DNA from: Clostridium pascui
GTDB taxonomy: Bacteria > Bacillota > Clostridia > Clostridiales > Clostridiaceae
Assembly (NCBI RefSeq): GCF_016908015.1
Contig: NZ_JAFBDB010000001.1
Span: 1 to 64,000 of the forward strand
DNA: 64,000 bases
Direction of reading: 5' to 3'
The notes beneath the pieces are model-generated. The model saw only the letters and a list, made by a program, of their open reading frames with translations, was not told where the DNA came from and did not search any database. The first letter of the stretch is position 1. Every line of letters begins with the position of its first letter. A program made the position numbers and the translations under genes. This document shows, in pieces, positions 33,678 to 43,181 of this stretch.

Positions 33678-35921
33678 TTAATCCTTAATAAAATTACTTT
33701 TTTCTCCTGTATGATATAAAGTTAATCCGTGAAGAGCCCTTGTGCAGGCTATATAAAGAAGTCTTTTATCAAAATCGCTGTTGTAGTTCTTATTTGAAAC
33801 ATCGTATACTAGTACAACGTCAAATTCTAAGCCCTTTGCTAAATATGACGGAACAACTAATACAGAGTCGTTCTTTTTCATATCCTTATCTTCTAGTAAG
33901 GTTGCATCAATGTATTTACTTAATCTGTTTTTTACATCCTTAGCTTCCTTTGAGCTTTTGCATATAATTGCAATGGACTTATAGTCTAAATCAAAGTATT
34001 TAGTAACGTCCTTACAAATAGCGGTATCTAATTCATTTATATTTTTTACAAATTTAATTTCTGGAGCGGCTTCATGCCTTTGAAAGGACACTGCCTCCTG
34101 GGTGTTACTTAAAAGTTTTTGGTTAAAGGTATTGATTTCAAAGGAAGATCTATAACTTTTATTCAAGCTAAGTTTTACAGTTTTTTTCTTTTTAAGTATT
34201 TGCGCTATGCAATCATATATAGTTTTATTTCCATATTTCTCAAGTGTTTGATTATAATCTCCAAGTACTGTATATCGTGCATTTTTAAACAATAAATTAA
34301 ATAAATAGTAGTGTATTGGGTAGTAATCCTGTGCTTCGTCTATAACAACTTGCTTTATTTCACCAAATTCTTCATTGCCCTGAATACTTAATTTTAAGTA
34401 TATAATTGCAGCAGCATCTTCATAAGATATAACCTGATTATCTAAGTTGCCTTTAGTGTATTTCATTATTTCATCTATGTTTTCTGGCAGGGTTATACCT
34501 TTAGAAAGCCTTAAAAATAAATCCTTATCTTTAAATAATAGATTATATAAATTTAAATGATTAATTTCTGTGAAAGTGTGAATATACTCCATAAGTTTAG
34601 CAGCTTCTTTAATACATAAAAGTCTGCTAAAGGATTTAATTTCAAGTATATGATCTTCAGTTACTTTTTCAACAACTTCTTCAACCATTTCAAGTCTTTC
34701 TTTTCTTAATGGGTGAATTTTATCAAGTATCATATTTTCTATTCTCTTAAGCCGTTTTGCTGCTGGCATGTTTATTTTATTATTTAAAAAAATACTCTTT
34801 ATTTGCTGGCCGGTTTCGATTATTTTTCCGTTGAAGTAAACATCCTTAAAAGGTATTAGCTTTCTTTCTAAATATATTAGTAAATTATCAAGAATTTTTA
34901 TAAACTCAGGAGACCCCTTAAACTTAATGCTGTCAAGCTTTGTTTTGAAATCATTACTGATACAGCTTTGCAAAGTCAATAAAAGTTCCATTTGCTTTTC
35001 CCGTGTCTCTAATACATAATTTTTATCAAAGGAATTTACTATAATGTTATCAAAGGTTATTTGCTCCACATTGTCTTCTCCAAGCTCAGGGAGTACATCT
35101 GAGATATAACTGCTAAAAAATGAATTAGGGGAAACTATTATAACGTTATTTGTATTTAGCTTAGAGTTTAATCCTTCATAAAGTAAAAATGAAATTCTGT
35201 GAAGAGCTATGGAGGTTTTGCCGCTTCCTGCAGCACCTTGAACAATTAAAAGCTCATTTTCCGTATCTCTTATGATAATGTCTTGTTCCTTTTGAATCGT
35301 TTGAACTATGGTTTTCATTTTATCAGAAGCATTTTGACTTAATACTTCCTGGAGCATTTCATCATTTATCTTAATACTGCTGTCAAAAAAGTACTTTAGT
35401 TTTGAATCTTTGATTTTATATTGTCTCTTTAATAAGATATTACCGCTTACAATTCCAGCAGGGGATTTATAAAAGCATTTACCTAATTCGCTGCGATAAT
35501 ATATACTTGAAATTGGTGAGCGCCAGTCGTATACTAAAATATCACTGGTTTCATTGTCTATTAAGCTGGACAACCCTACATAAATTTTTTCAGTATCATC
35601 AAAGTCGTCTTCAATAAAATCAAATCTTCCAAAGTAAGGGGAGTTAAGCAATTTATTGAGTTTTTCTATTTGCTTTTCTGTACTAATATAATCTCTAGCT
35701 TTGATTCCGGATTCATTAAGAAAGTGATTCCTTTCAGGTACTTCATCAAAGTTTTCTGATGAATGGGATACTTCTTCCCACATCTCTCTTCTAGCAGCTA
35801 TAACATTGCTTAGTTTTGAATTTAACGATTCCTTTTCCTCTTGTAAATTTTCTTTGATTAGAGATAAAGTTTTTTCAAGGTACTCTAATTCTTCATGTTG
35901 ATTTTCGTTGAAAGTATTCAA
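33678..35921 (-). CDS. helD: HelD-like UvrD/Rep-family helicase (RNA polymerase recycling factor)
   Basis: A 747-aa protein beginning at TTG after TAGGAGCGTGATAAT. An N-terminal coiled-coil (about residues 10-75, EELEYLEKTLSLIKENLQEE) is the arm that in HelD enters the polymerase secondary channel. Walker A (QGAAGSGKTSIALHR) starts near residue 227, Walker B VVIDEAQDYYPIHYYLF near 530, LGDYNQTLEKY and NKSYRSSFEINTF follow, and the end has KGLEFDVVLVYDVSN and RLLYIACTRALHGL. These are superfamily 1A helicase motifs; the size and arm match HelD of Clostridia rather than UvrD. It removes RNA polymerase from stalled complexes using ATP. Confidence 0.88.
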   Translation of the reverse strand: MNTFNENQHEELEYLEKTLSLIKENLQEEKESLNSKLSNVIAARREMWEEVSHSSENFDEVPERNHFLNESGIKARDYISTEKQIEKLNKLLNSPYFGRFDFIEDDFDDTEKIYVGLSSLIDNETSDILVYDWRSPISSIYYRSELGKCFYKSPAGIVSGNILLKRQYKIKDSKLKYFFDSSIKINDEMLQEVLSQNASDKMKTIVQTIQKEQDIIIRDTENELLIVQGAAGSGKTSIALHRISFLLYEGLNSKLNTNNVIIVSPNSFFSSYISDVLPELGEDNVEQITFDNIIVNSFDKNYVLETREKQMELLLTLQSCISNDFKTKLDSIKFKGSPEFIKILDNLLIYLERKLIPFKDVYFNGKIIETGQQIKSIFLNNKINMPAAKRLKRIENMILDKIHPLRKERLEMVEEVVEKVTEDHILEIKSFSRLLCIKEAAKLMEYIHTFTEINHLNLYNLLFKDKDLFLRLSKGITLPENIDEIMKYTKGNLDNQVISYEDAAAIIYLKLSIQGNEEFGEIKQVVIDEAQDYYPIHYYLFNLLFKNARYTVLGDYNQTLEKYGNKTIYDCIAQILKKKKTVKLSLNKSYRSSFEINTFNQKLLSNTQEAVSFQRHEAAPEIKFVKNINELDTAICKDVTKYFDLDYKSIAIICKSSKEAKDVKNRLSKYIDATLLEDKDMKKNDSVLVVPSYLAKGLEFDVVLVYDVSNKNYNSDFDKRLLYIACTRALHGLTLYHTGEKSNFIKD

Positions 35922-35955
35922 ATTATCACGCTCCTATAATTTTTCGTAAAATCTA

Positions 35956-36118
35956 TTGACATTATTAAAAGCTTTGTGCTATAATAATAGTGTAATTTAG
36001 ATACATATGATATACTTGTTATAATTGTGTGCGAAATTCAATTATATAATAAATACATAGATTTGTAAAGAATATTCAATATAGCTGTTGATAAAATTAT
36101 TTTATCAACAGCTTTTTT
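35956..36118 (+). ncRNA. candidate small RNA: promoter plus intrinsic terminator in the helD-topB gap
   Basis: TTGACA (35956-35961), an 18-bp spacer and TATAAT (35980-35985) make a strong promoter on the plus strand. AGCTGTTGATAAAA (36083-36096) pairs exactly with TTTTATCAACAGCT (36099-36112), followed by six T. The predicted transcript is about 125 nt from around 35992, with no ORF longer than a few codons. It could be a stand-alone small RNA or an attenuated leader of topB, which starts 222 bp after the terminator. No family match is claimed. Confidence 0.5.
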
Positions 36119-36124
36119 ATAAAG

Positions 36125-36152
36125 GTGCCACCCACGTGACAAGTGGCAAGTT
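36125..36152 (+). repeat. 28-bp palindromic repeat, copy 7
   Basis: CACGTGACAAG variant, six bases after the preceding terminator's T-run. Confidence 0.9.
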
Positions 36153-36340
36153 TGAATAAGGCAGAAATAATGATAAAATATATAGAGTAAAAAGCTATTT
36201 CTAGTTTTCTACCCTGATGGTTCTTTTTATGTCACTGGGGTTGTTTCAACTTAATAAATAGTTGTACGATAATGTAGTATATAATATAATTAGTACTCTA
36301 GTAATTAAGCATGAATTAAATGAAATAGGAGATGTATTTA

Positions 36341-38518
36341 TTGAAAAAAATAATTATTGCAGAAAAACCATCTGTTGCAAAGAATATAGCCGATGCCCTT
36401 GGCGTTAAGGTAAGAGGGAATGGATATTTTGAAGGCAATGATTACATTATTACATGGGCTTTTGGTCATTTGCTGCAGTTATTTGATGCAAAAGACTATG
36501 ATGAAAATATGAGAGCTTGGAGACTTGAAAGGTTTCCCTTTATTCCAGAAAAATTTCAGTATAAAGTCAAATGTGATAATGTAAATAGAAACTCTGTGGA
36601 TAAGGGTGCCGAAAAGCAGCTTAATATAATAAAAAGTTTAATAGATAGATCTGATGTGGATGGAATCATTTCTGCCACAGATTTTGATAGAGAAGGACAG
36701 GTTATTGGTGATGAATTATTCTTATATTTTAATGAGAAAAAGCCTGTATTTAGAATGCTGTTAAATGAGTGGACCGCTGAAGAAGTGAAAAAAGGTATTT
36801 CTAGTTTAAAGCCTAACGAGCAAATGAAATCCCTTCAAGATGCAGGTATTGGAAGGCAGTGGGCAGATTGGATAATAGGAATAAATTTAACTTCTGTAGC
36901 AACATTAAGATATAACTTTAATGACAAGAAGACATTAAACATAGGAAGGGTTTTGCTGCCAACATTAAAAATTATCTATGATAGAGACAAGGAAATAGAA
37001 ACCTTCCAATCATCCACTTATTATAAATTAGTAGCAAATTTCAAAACAAAAGATAATGAGGAATTTGAAGGAGTTTATTATGAAAATGACAATGAAAAAT
37101 TTGATGATAAAGAAACTCCAGAAAATATAGTTAAGCTTTTAAAGGATAAAGACGCAGAAATTATAGAAAAACAAGTAGATAAGAAAAAAGATTATCCGCC
37201 GCTATTATTTAATTTATCAAATTTGCAAGGATATGTTACAAGTAAGTATAAGGGGTGGACATCTGATAAGGTATTAAAGGTTGCACAATCACTTTATGAA
37301 AAGAAATTTATTACATATCCAAGAACAGGCAGCGTTGCACTAGAAGAAAGTTTAAAAGATAAGACCAAAAAAGTTTTAGATACATTAAAAAAAGGATTGG
37401 CATATGAAAATCAAATTAAATTTGTTGATAATAAGAGAATATTTGATAATTCAAAGGTGGAAAGCCATAGTGCTATAGTTCCAACCTACATGAAGCCAAC
37501 AGGACTAAATGGTGATGAAGCTATTGTATATACTGCAATTAAAAATAGATTTATAATGCAATTCTTACCGGTGGCTGAATATGAAGAAACTAAACTTGTG
37601 TCTAAGGTAAATGAGGCTGATGTTAAGGGGGTATTTGTATCAAAGGGAAAGGTACAAACGATTTTGGGATGGCGTGTTGTTGAGAAAATGGACAGCAAGG
37701 ATACTATTTTACCAATGGTATTAGAAAAAGAAATCGTGTATGTAGTAGATAGTAAAGTAAATGCTGTTACTAAAAAGCCGCCTAAGCTCCATACTGAAAA
37801 GACACTTTTAAGAATTATGGAGACCTGTGGTAAGAATTTTAAGGATGAAGAAGACGAACAGTATAAAGAAGATACAGAAGAAATGATGAGCTCCATTTTG
37901 AGCGGCTTTTCAATTGGGACTCCTGCCACTAGAGCAGAGACCATTAAAAAATTGAAAGATGTGGGTTACATTAAAGCAAAGGGTAAAAGCCTTACATGTA
38001 CAGATCTAGGAAAAACCATAGTTGAAATATTTCCATGTAAACAGCTATTGGATTTAGAGTATACGGGGAGACTGGAAAAAACATTATCTGATATAGAAAA
38101 GGGTAAGTTTAAAAAAGAAGACTTTTTAAATATGATTAAGGAATTTACTATAACAGCAGTAAATTCTATAAAAAATGATACATCTGTGCTAAGTACTTTT
38201 AAAGTTGAGCTGCCAGAAGGCATGGAGAGTATCGGCAAGTGCCCTACCTGTGGAAATGACATAGTAGAAGGGGAAAAAAGCTTCGGATGTACTAATTGGA
38301 AAAATGGTTGTAAGTTTACAATTTGGAAGAATGATAAATATATCCAATCCTTTGGCAAGAAAGTTTCAAGGGCAATGGTTGAACTGCTGCTTAAAAACGG
38401 CAAAGTTGGCTTTAGAAATCTAAGAAGTAAAAAGGGAACAACTTTTGCAGCTTACTTTAAATATGTGCTAAATGAAAAAACAGGATATTATAATTGGGAA
38501 ATAGAATTTATAAAATAA
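36341..38518 (+). CDS. topB: DNA topoisomerase III
   Basis: TTG at 36341 is preferred over the ATG at 36332, which is too close to AGGAG (36327-36331). The 725-aa product has a TOPRIM start (KKIIIAEKPSVAKNIADALG) with SATDFDREGQVIGDELF, the central gate with FITYPRTGS containing catalytic Tyr326, and a C-terminal four-cysteine zinc module (GKCPTCGNDI and SFGCTNWKNGCKF). It relaxes and decatenates negatively supercoiled DNA. The gene ends in a terminator whose stem includes the stop codon. Size and layout match TopB of Firmicutes. Confidence 0.92.
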   Translation: MKKIIIAEKPSVAKNIADALGVKVRGNGYFEGNDYIITWAFGHLLQLFDAKDYDENMRAWRLERFPFIPEKFQYKVKCDNVNRNSVDKGAEKQLNIIKSLIDRSDVDGIISATDFDREGQVIGDELFLYFNEKKPVFRMLLNEWTAEEVKKGISSLKPNEQMKSLQDAGIGRQWADWIIGINLTSVATLRYNFNDKKTLNIGRVLLPTLKIIYDRDKEIETFQSSTYYKLVANFKTKDNEEFEGVYYENDNEKFDDKETPENIVKLLKDKDAEIIEKQVDKKKDYPPLLFNLSNLQGYVTSKYKGWTSDKVLKVAQSLYEKKFITYPRTGSVALEESLKDKTKKVLDTLKKGLAYENQIKFVDNKRIFDNSKVESHSAIVPTYMKPTGLNGDEAIVYTAIKNRFIMQFLPVAEYEETKLVSKVNEADVKGVFVSKGKVQTILGWRVVEKMDSKDTILPMVLEKEIVYVVDSKVNAVTKKPPKLHTEKTLLRIMETCGKNFKDEEDEQYKEDTEEMMSSILSGFSIGTPATRAETIKKLKDVGYIKAKGKSLTCTDLGKTIVEIFPCKQLLDLEYTGRLEKTLSDIEKGKFKKEDFLNMIKEFTITAVNSIKNDTSVLSTFKVELPEGMESIGKCPTCGNDIVEGEKSFGCTNWKNGCKFTIWKNDKYIQSFGKKVSRAMVELLLKNGKVGFRNLRSKKGTTFAAYFKYVLNEKTGYYNWEIEFIK

Positions 38519-38560
38519 ACAGATAGGAGCAATTGTTTCTATCTGTTTATTTGTTTTTTT
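38513..38560 (+). terminator. terminator of topB
   Basis: AAATAAACAGATAG pairs with CTATCTGTTTATTT and is followed by GTTTTTTT. The stem overlaps the stop codon. Confidence 0.9.
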
Positions 38561-38561
38561 G

Positions 38562-38589
38562 GTGCCACCCACATGACAAGTGGCAAGTT
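38562..38589 (+). repeat. 28-bp palindromic repeat, copy 8
   Basis: CACATGACAAG variant, starting two bases after the terminator T-run of topB. Confidence 0.9.
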
Positions 38590-38690
38590 GGATAAGTAAA
38601 TTATTCCCAAGGGTATGGCCCCGTTAGTGTAAAATTATGATATAATTATAAGCATGAATAACTATGGTGGATAGTGAGAGGAGGAAACAA

Positions 38691-39248
38691 ATGAAAAATA
38701 TCAATATAGTAGTAATTGTTGGGTCATTAAGAAAAGATTCTCTTAATCTTCAGCTTGCAAAAGAGGCTCAAAAATATTTAAAAGATAAAGCTAGTGTAGA
38801 AATAATAGATTATAGTGAGGTGCCTCTTTTAAATCAAGACATCGAATATCCTGCACCAGAAAAAGTTAAAGAAATTAGAGAAAAAATAAAAAAGGCAGAT
38901 GGGATTTGGTTTTTTACACCAGAGTATAATCATTTTTTTCCTGGCGTATTGAAAAATCTAATTGATTGGCTTTCCAGGCCTGTTAGTAAAACAGAAGGCC
39001 AGGTTTTATCTAGAAAACCAGCTGCAATAAGCGGTATCACTCCAGGAATGTCTGGGACAGGAATTGCTCAGGATCATTTAGTTACTTTGCTGAGCCTTTT
39101 AAATATGAATATCATGAATGTGCCTCGTCTTACCATTCCCAATGCAATGCAGCAAGTAAATGAAAATGGAAAACTTGAATTGACTACAAGCTTAACATTT
39201 CTAGAGAAACAAGCGGATGCATTTATTAATTTTATTAAAAACAAATAA
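38691..39248 (+). CDS. NADPH-dependent FMN reductase (chromate reductase type)
   Basis: The ATG at 38691 follows GAGAGGAGGAAACAA, rather than the in-frame start at 38664. The 185-aa product starts MKNINIVVIVGSLRKDSLNL (flavin phosphate loop), with DGIWFFTPEYNHFFPGVLKN and LIDWLSR for the flavin-ring loop, and GITPGMSGTGIAQDHL. These motifs identify the NAD(P)H-dependent FMN reductase family, which reduces quinones and metals such as chromate. A palindromic repeat begins immediately after the stop. Stand-alone gene. Confidence 0.9.
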   Translation: MKNINIVVIVGSLRKDSLNLQLAKEAQKYLKDKASVEIIDYSEVPLLNQDIEYPAPEKVKEIREKIKKADGIWFFTPEYNHFFPGVLKNLIDWLSRPVSKTEGQVLSRKPAAISGITPGMSGTGIAQDHLVTLLSLLNMNIMNVPRLTIPNAMQQVNENGKLELTTSLTFLEKQADAFINFIKNK

Positions 39249-39276
39249 GTGCCACCCACATGGCAAGTGGCAAGTT
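39249..39276 (+). repeat. 28-bp palindromic repeat, copy 9
   Basis: Begins on the base after the TAA of the FMN reductase gene. Consensus form. Confidence 0.9.
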
Positions 39277-39359
39277 TAGCAAAAATATAGATAAATAATC
39301 GACATAAAATGTGCTCATAATATTATTGGAGTAAATTCTAATAATAAGGAGTGATATTA

Positions 39360-39572
39360 ATGTCACAAAAGAGTCATGTAGATATAGATAAGCTTAATAA
39401 AGTCCCAACTGGGCATCCTTTTGAATATAAAGATGTAGTTGAAGATGACTTTCCTGTTGAAGAGCACACAGCAGATGGAAAAAGATTTAAAGCAGAAGTT
39501 GAAAATGGAAAGTTTCAAGCAGTAGTCACTGAAGATGATCCAGAAAATAGGGTTCAATATAAAAAACTATAA
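39360..39572 (+). CDS. hypothetical protein, 70 aa
   Basis: The ATG at 39360 follows AAGGAG (39346-39351). The product is polar, acidic and proline-poor: MSQKSHVDIDKLNKVPTGHP, FEYKDVVEDDFPVEEHTADG, FKAEVENGKFQAVVTEDDPE. It looks like a small mostly-beta protein. I recognise no family. It is well formed and has its own signals; the adjacent terminator shows it is a monocistronic unit. Confidence 0.65.
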   Translation: MSQKSHVDIDKLNKVPTGHPFEYKDVVEDDFPVEEHTADGKRFKAEVENGKFQAVVTEDDPENRVQYKKL

Positions 39573-39610
39573 AAGAATTAATCTTCTATAATAAAATATA
39601 CCAAATTAAA

Positions 39611-39638
39611 AGAGGATAAACCCTAAAATTTATCCTCT
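39611..39638. terminator. terminator hairpin between convergent genes
   Basis: AGAGGATAAA pairs with TTTATCCTCT around CCCTAAAA. T-run weak on both strands. Confidence 0.55.
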
Positions 39639-39669
39639 CTACATAATTTCATAAAACATATCATTATTT

Positions 39670-41568
39670 TCAATCATCATCTACATTAATGGAAAAGCAA
39701 AATACACTACCCTTACCAAGCTCAGATTTTGCATTAATCTGTCCACCGTGAGCTTCTACTATAGACTTTGAGATAAAAAGCCCCAATCCATAGCCCTTTT
39801 GCTTTACGTTTGTCCCTCTGTAAAACATATTATAAATTTTTTGCATGTCATCTTCACTTATACCCATTCCTTCATCCCGAATCTCAAACTTTACAATATT
39901 AGATTGCTTAGATATGCGGATAATTACTGTTGAGCCAGCTTCAGAATATTTCACGGCATTGCTTACTAGATTATTCCACACTCGTTTGATTTTTACTTTA
40001 TCAACATTAAGTATTCCATCATCAATATCTATATAATCCTGTAAGTTTAGTCCTTTGTTTTTAACATATTCGCTAGCATCTGCAGCAAGTTCTAAAGCAA
40101 AAATCTTTAGATCAAGCCTTTCCTTATGCAGCATTATATCCTTATTAGCTTCATAGGCAGAATCTAAAACATCAGATATAATTGTTTCAATTTCTTCTGT
40201 TCTATTATATATTTCATCAATAAATTTTGCCTTTACAGCTTCATCTTGAGTAATTCCAGCTTTAAGTCCCATTGAATACCCCTTTATAACTGTTATTGAG
40301 TTTTTTAATTCGTGAGATAGTGTGGAAATAAATTTTCCTGTTCCACTTGAGATTTCTTCAATGGTAATCGCCAACTGCTTGGAGGATTTTATTAACTGAT
40401 CACTTTCTTTTTCAAATCTTTTAAGTAAAATATAGATTGTTTTTTTAACATCCTTAAAGGATTTTTGAAATCGTCCTATTTCATCGTATTTATTATCTTT
40501 AATTTCTACATAGGAGTTAGATTCATGTGCTTCCTTGTAATTGTTTTTTAGAATTTCAATGGACTCTGATATAGATTTATCTATAATTGAATTGCTTCTC
40601 GAAATAGTGTTAAGATATTCGGTGGTAGCAACAATAGGAATTGATATCTTATTAGTTACATATACTCCAATAAGCAGTGAAAATATTAGAGCGATAATAC
40701 TTATTATAAGGACGCTGTATAAAAATGATTTTGACTTATGGTACATGTCTTTTGCAGGTAGGGAGGCAATTAAAATCCAGTTTGTATTTTTCATAAGTTT
40801 AAATATTTGAAACTCTTTTTCTTTTGGATTAATGGTTACTGTTTGTTTTATTAAATTTTCATTACTTCCTTCAAAGCTTTTATGATTAATATTAAAAGGG
40901 AATTCTTTTCCTATCAAATCTTTGTTTGGATGAGATAAAACTAAATCATTAGAATCAATAATAGCGTAATATCCACTCTTACCTAAAGTAAGATTTTCAG
41001 CAAGTTTTGAAAAATACTCCGCATAAATAGCCGTTCCAGCATATCCAAGAATTTCACCATTTAAATTTTCTATTGGAGATACGGTATTTACAATAGGCTG
41101 ACCATTTGCTCGTCCAACTAAAATATCGCTTGTGACTGTAGATTTTGTCTTTACACTTTGTATAAAATAATTTCTGCTGGATAAATCTACATTCATTGCA
41201 GAAGGCATACATGAAGCAATAATATGACCGCTAGTATCTAAAATGAAGAAATCCATATAATAATTATATATTCTATTTTTATTATTCATCAAATTAACCA
41301 AATATTTATTTATATAGGGCACGTCTGCTTTGCCTAATAGAAATGCTTCCACTTTTTTATCAAGAGAAAGTTCCTTTGTTTCAAGCTTGTTCATATTAAC
41401 AAGTAAATCAATATTTTCCTGAACTCTATCAAGCTGGGAAACCATTAGAGTTTCAGAGTCTTTATTAATTATGGATACGGATTTAAAGTAAAGTATTGAT
41501 CCAAGGGAAAACATTAAAATAACAATCATAGTACATATAATTAGTGTAATTCTTGTTCTTAATTTCAT
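39670..41568 (-). CDS. sensor histidine kinase with extracellular Cache domain
   Basis: ATG at 41568 is chosen over 41580 because GGGGG lies five bases before it. The 632-aa product has a membrane helix (residues 8-28), an extracellular dCache-like region (about 30-275; YNYYMDFFILDTSGHIIASC, ILGYAGTAIYAEYFSKL), a second helix (about 280-300), a HAMP-like linker, HisKA with STLSHELKNSITVIKGYSMG (His419), and an ATPase domain with WNNLVSNAVKYSEAGS and GYGLGLFISKSIVEAHGG. The likely partner is the response regulator at 43182, divergent on the far side of the YjiH gene. Small organic ligands are typical of Cache. Confidence 0.85.
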   Translation of the reverse strand: MKLRTRITLIICTMIVILMFSLGSILYFKSVSIINKDSETLMVSQLDRVQENIDLLVNMNKLETKELSLDKKVEAFLLGKADVPYINKYLVNLMNNKNRIYNYYMDFFILDTSGHIIASCMPSAMNVDLSSRNYFIQSVKTKSTVTSDILVGRANGQPIVNTVSPIENLNGEILGYAGTAIYAEYFSKLAENLTLGKSGYYAIIDSNDLVLSHPNKDLIGKEFPFNINHKSFEGSNENLIKQTVTINPKEKEFQIFKLMKNTNWILIASLPAKDMYHKSKSFLYSVLIISIIALIFSLLIGVYVTNKISIPIVATTEYLNTISRSNSIIDKSISESIEILKNNYKEAHESNSYVEIKDNKYDEIGRFQKSFKDVKKTIYILLKRFEKESDQLIKSSKQLAITIEEISSGTGKFISTLSHELKNSITVIKGYSMGLKAGITQDEAVKAKFIDEIYNRTEEIETIISDVLDSAYEANKDIMLHKERLDLKIFALELAADASEYVKNKGLNLQDYIDIDDGILNVDKVKIKRVWNNLVSNAVKYSEAGSTVIIRISKQSNIVKFEIRDEGMGISEDDMQKIYNMFYRGTNVKQKGYGLGLFISKSIVEAHGGQINAKSELGKGSVFCFSINVDDD

Positions 41569-41585
41569 AAAAACCCCCATACAAT

Positions 41586-41635
41586 AAAATTAAAGTGCCT
41601 ACATTACAAAGATTGTAATAAAGACACTTTAATTT
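41586..41635. terminator. probable terminator hairpin downstream of yjiH
   Basis: AAAATTAAAGTG pairs with CACTTTAATTTT; ATTACA/TTGTAAT forms an inner stem. It separates the YjiH gene from the kinase gene on the minus strand. Confidence 0.55.
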
Positions 41636-41669
41636 TATCATAAATTGTAAAAATATTTAATAAATTGTT

Positions 41670-42992
41670 TTAAAAAAGCATAAACGCTATAGGAGTTACC
41701 AGTATTATAGTAAGAAGAGTTCTTTCAAACCATACAATTACAATATCAGAAAGTTTAAGCGGAATTTCTGTGGACATAATGCATGGAATTGAAGCAGAGA
41801 AAAATAGTATTGAAGAAATTGAAGTTACACCTATTATGAATTTAGTAACCATAGGAGCATCTTTAACTAATAGCGCTGGCAGGAACATTTCAGCAATTCC
41901 AAGAGCTGCTGCTTTTGAGGTAAGCATTGCTTCAGGTATTTGAAGAAGCTTTACAAATGGATAAAATATATATCCAAGAACATCAAATACAGGAGTGAAT
42001 TCTGCAAGCATAAGTCCTATAAGTCCTACAGATAAGATTGATGGAAGTATTCCCATTGCCATTACAAGGCTGTCCTTAAAGTTATCCCATACGCATTTTC
42101 CTATATTAGGTGAAACTGATGCAACCTTTAAACCTTCATTTAATGCGTTTTGAAAATAGTTGCTGTTGATTTCTGGTTCAGGATCTCCAACTTCAGTAAT
42201 GTAAGAATCACTTTTCCTGCTGAGAGGTCTAAGTCTTACTGTTATGGCAGTTACTGCAAAAGTCACGATAAAGGTTACCCAGAAGTATGTATTCCATATA
42301 TTCATAATTCCAAGAGTCTTTGCAACTATAATCATAAAGGTAGCAGACACCGTTGAAAAACCTGTTGCAATAATGCATGATTCTTTTATGGTATATTTAC
42401 CTTCTTTAAAAACTCTATTTGTTATAAGAAGTGCTAAAGAATAACTTCCTACAAAGGAGGCGACAGCATCAATTGCAGATCTTCCTTGAGTTTTAAAGAT
42501 AGGCTTCATGATAGGTCTCATAAATACTCCAGCAAATTCTAAAAATCCATAGCCTACTAGAAAGGCAAGAAATGCTCCTCCTATTGGCACTATCATTCCA
42601 ACAGGGATAACAAGCTTATCGAAAAGAAATGGAACCATATCAGGGTCAAACATCCAGCTTGGACCAATTTTAAAATATGCCATGAATCCAACTACTACCC
42701 CGCCAATTTTTAAAATAGAAAATATAGTTGTTACAATATCTTTGTTCCAAGTTTTTTTAGTAAATGGACGTGCAGCACCTGCAATAATGATAATAAGTGC
42801 ATAAATAGAGGTTAAGGGACCCAGCAGCTTTTTAAGTCCGGTTACAATATGATCTATTGGAATAGAGGATTGTCCCCACATTTTCAAGGGCACGAAGAAC
42901 ATAAAAATACCTATTAGGCTGTACCCGATAAACTTAGTTAAGGCACCAGCTGTATTCAAATTTTTAGACGTCTCTCGATTTAGATTGTCCAT
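41670..42992 (-). CDS. YjiH family transporter (nucleoside recognition/GATE domains)
   Basis: A 440-aa protein with AAGGAGGAGATATTA before ATG. About ten membrane helices. Two gate-type segments are visible: GYGFLEFAGVFMRPIMKPIF (near residue 150) with GRSAIDAVASFVGSYSLALL, and the C-terminal YIFYPFVKLLQIPEAMLTSK with LGIAEMFLPALLVKD. This is the YjiH/SpmA-like nucleoside-recognition fold; substrates are not established. It sits between the Cache kinase and its likely response regulator and may be a target of that system. Confidence 0.8.
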   Translation of the reverse strand: MDNLNRETSKNLNTAGALTKFIGYSLIGIFMFFVPLKMWGQSSIPIDHIVTGLKKLLGPLTSIYALIIIIAGAARPFTKKTWNKDIVTTIFSILKIGGVVVGFMAYFKIGPSWMFDPDMVPFLFDKLVIPVGMIVPIGGAFLAFLVGYGFLEFAGVFMRPIMKPIFKTQGRSAIDAVASFVGSYSLALLITNRVFKEGKYTIKESCIIATGFSTVSATFMIIVAKTLGIMNIWNTYFWVTFIVTFAVTAITVRLRPLSRKSDSYITEVGDPEPEINSNYFQNALNEGLKVASVSPNIGKCVWDNFKDSLVMAMGILPSILSVGLIGLMLAEFTPVFDVLGYIFYPFVKLLQIPEAMLTSKAAALGIAEMFLPALLVKDAPMVTKFIIGVTSISSILFFSASIPCIMSTEIPLKLSDIVIVWFERTLLTIILVTPIAFMLF

Positions 42993-43181
42993 TAATATCT
43001 CCTCCTTAAATTTTGTTAACTTTTATTTTATTATATATAAGATGGAAGTATATTTTAACAATTCACACTATTTTGATTTTTATTTGTCACCAAATTGTCA
43101 TTATATTTAGAAATATTATAGAATAATTATTTTTACTATGATAAGATTAAAATATCAGAGTATGTCAAAAGGGGCGATATT

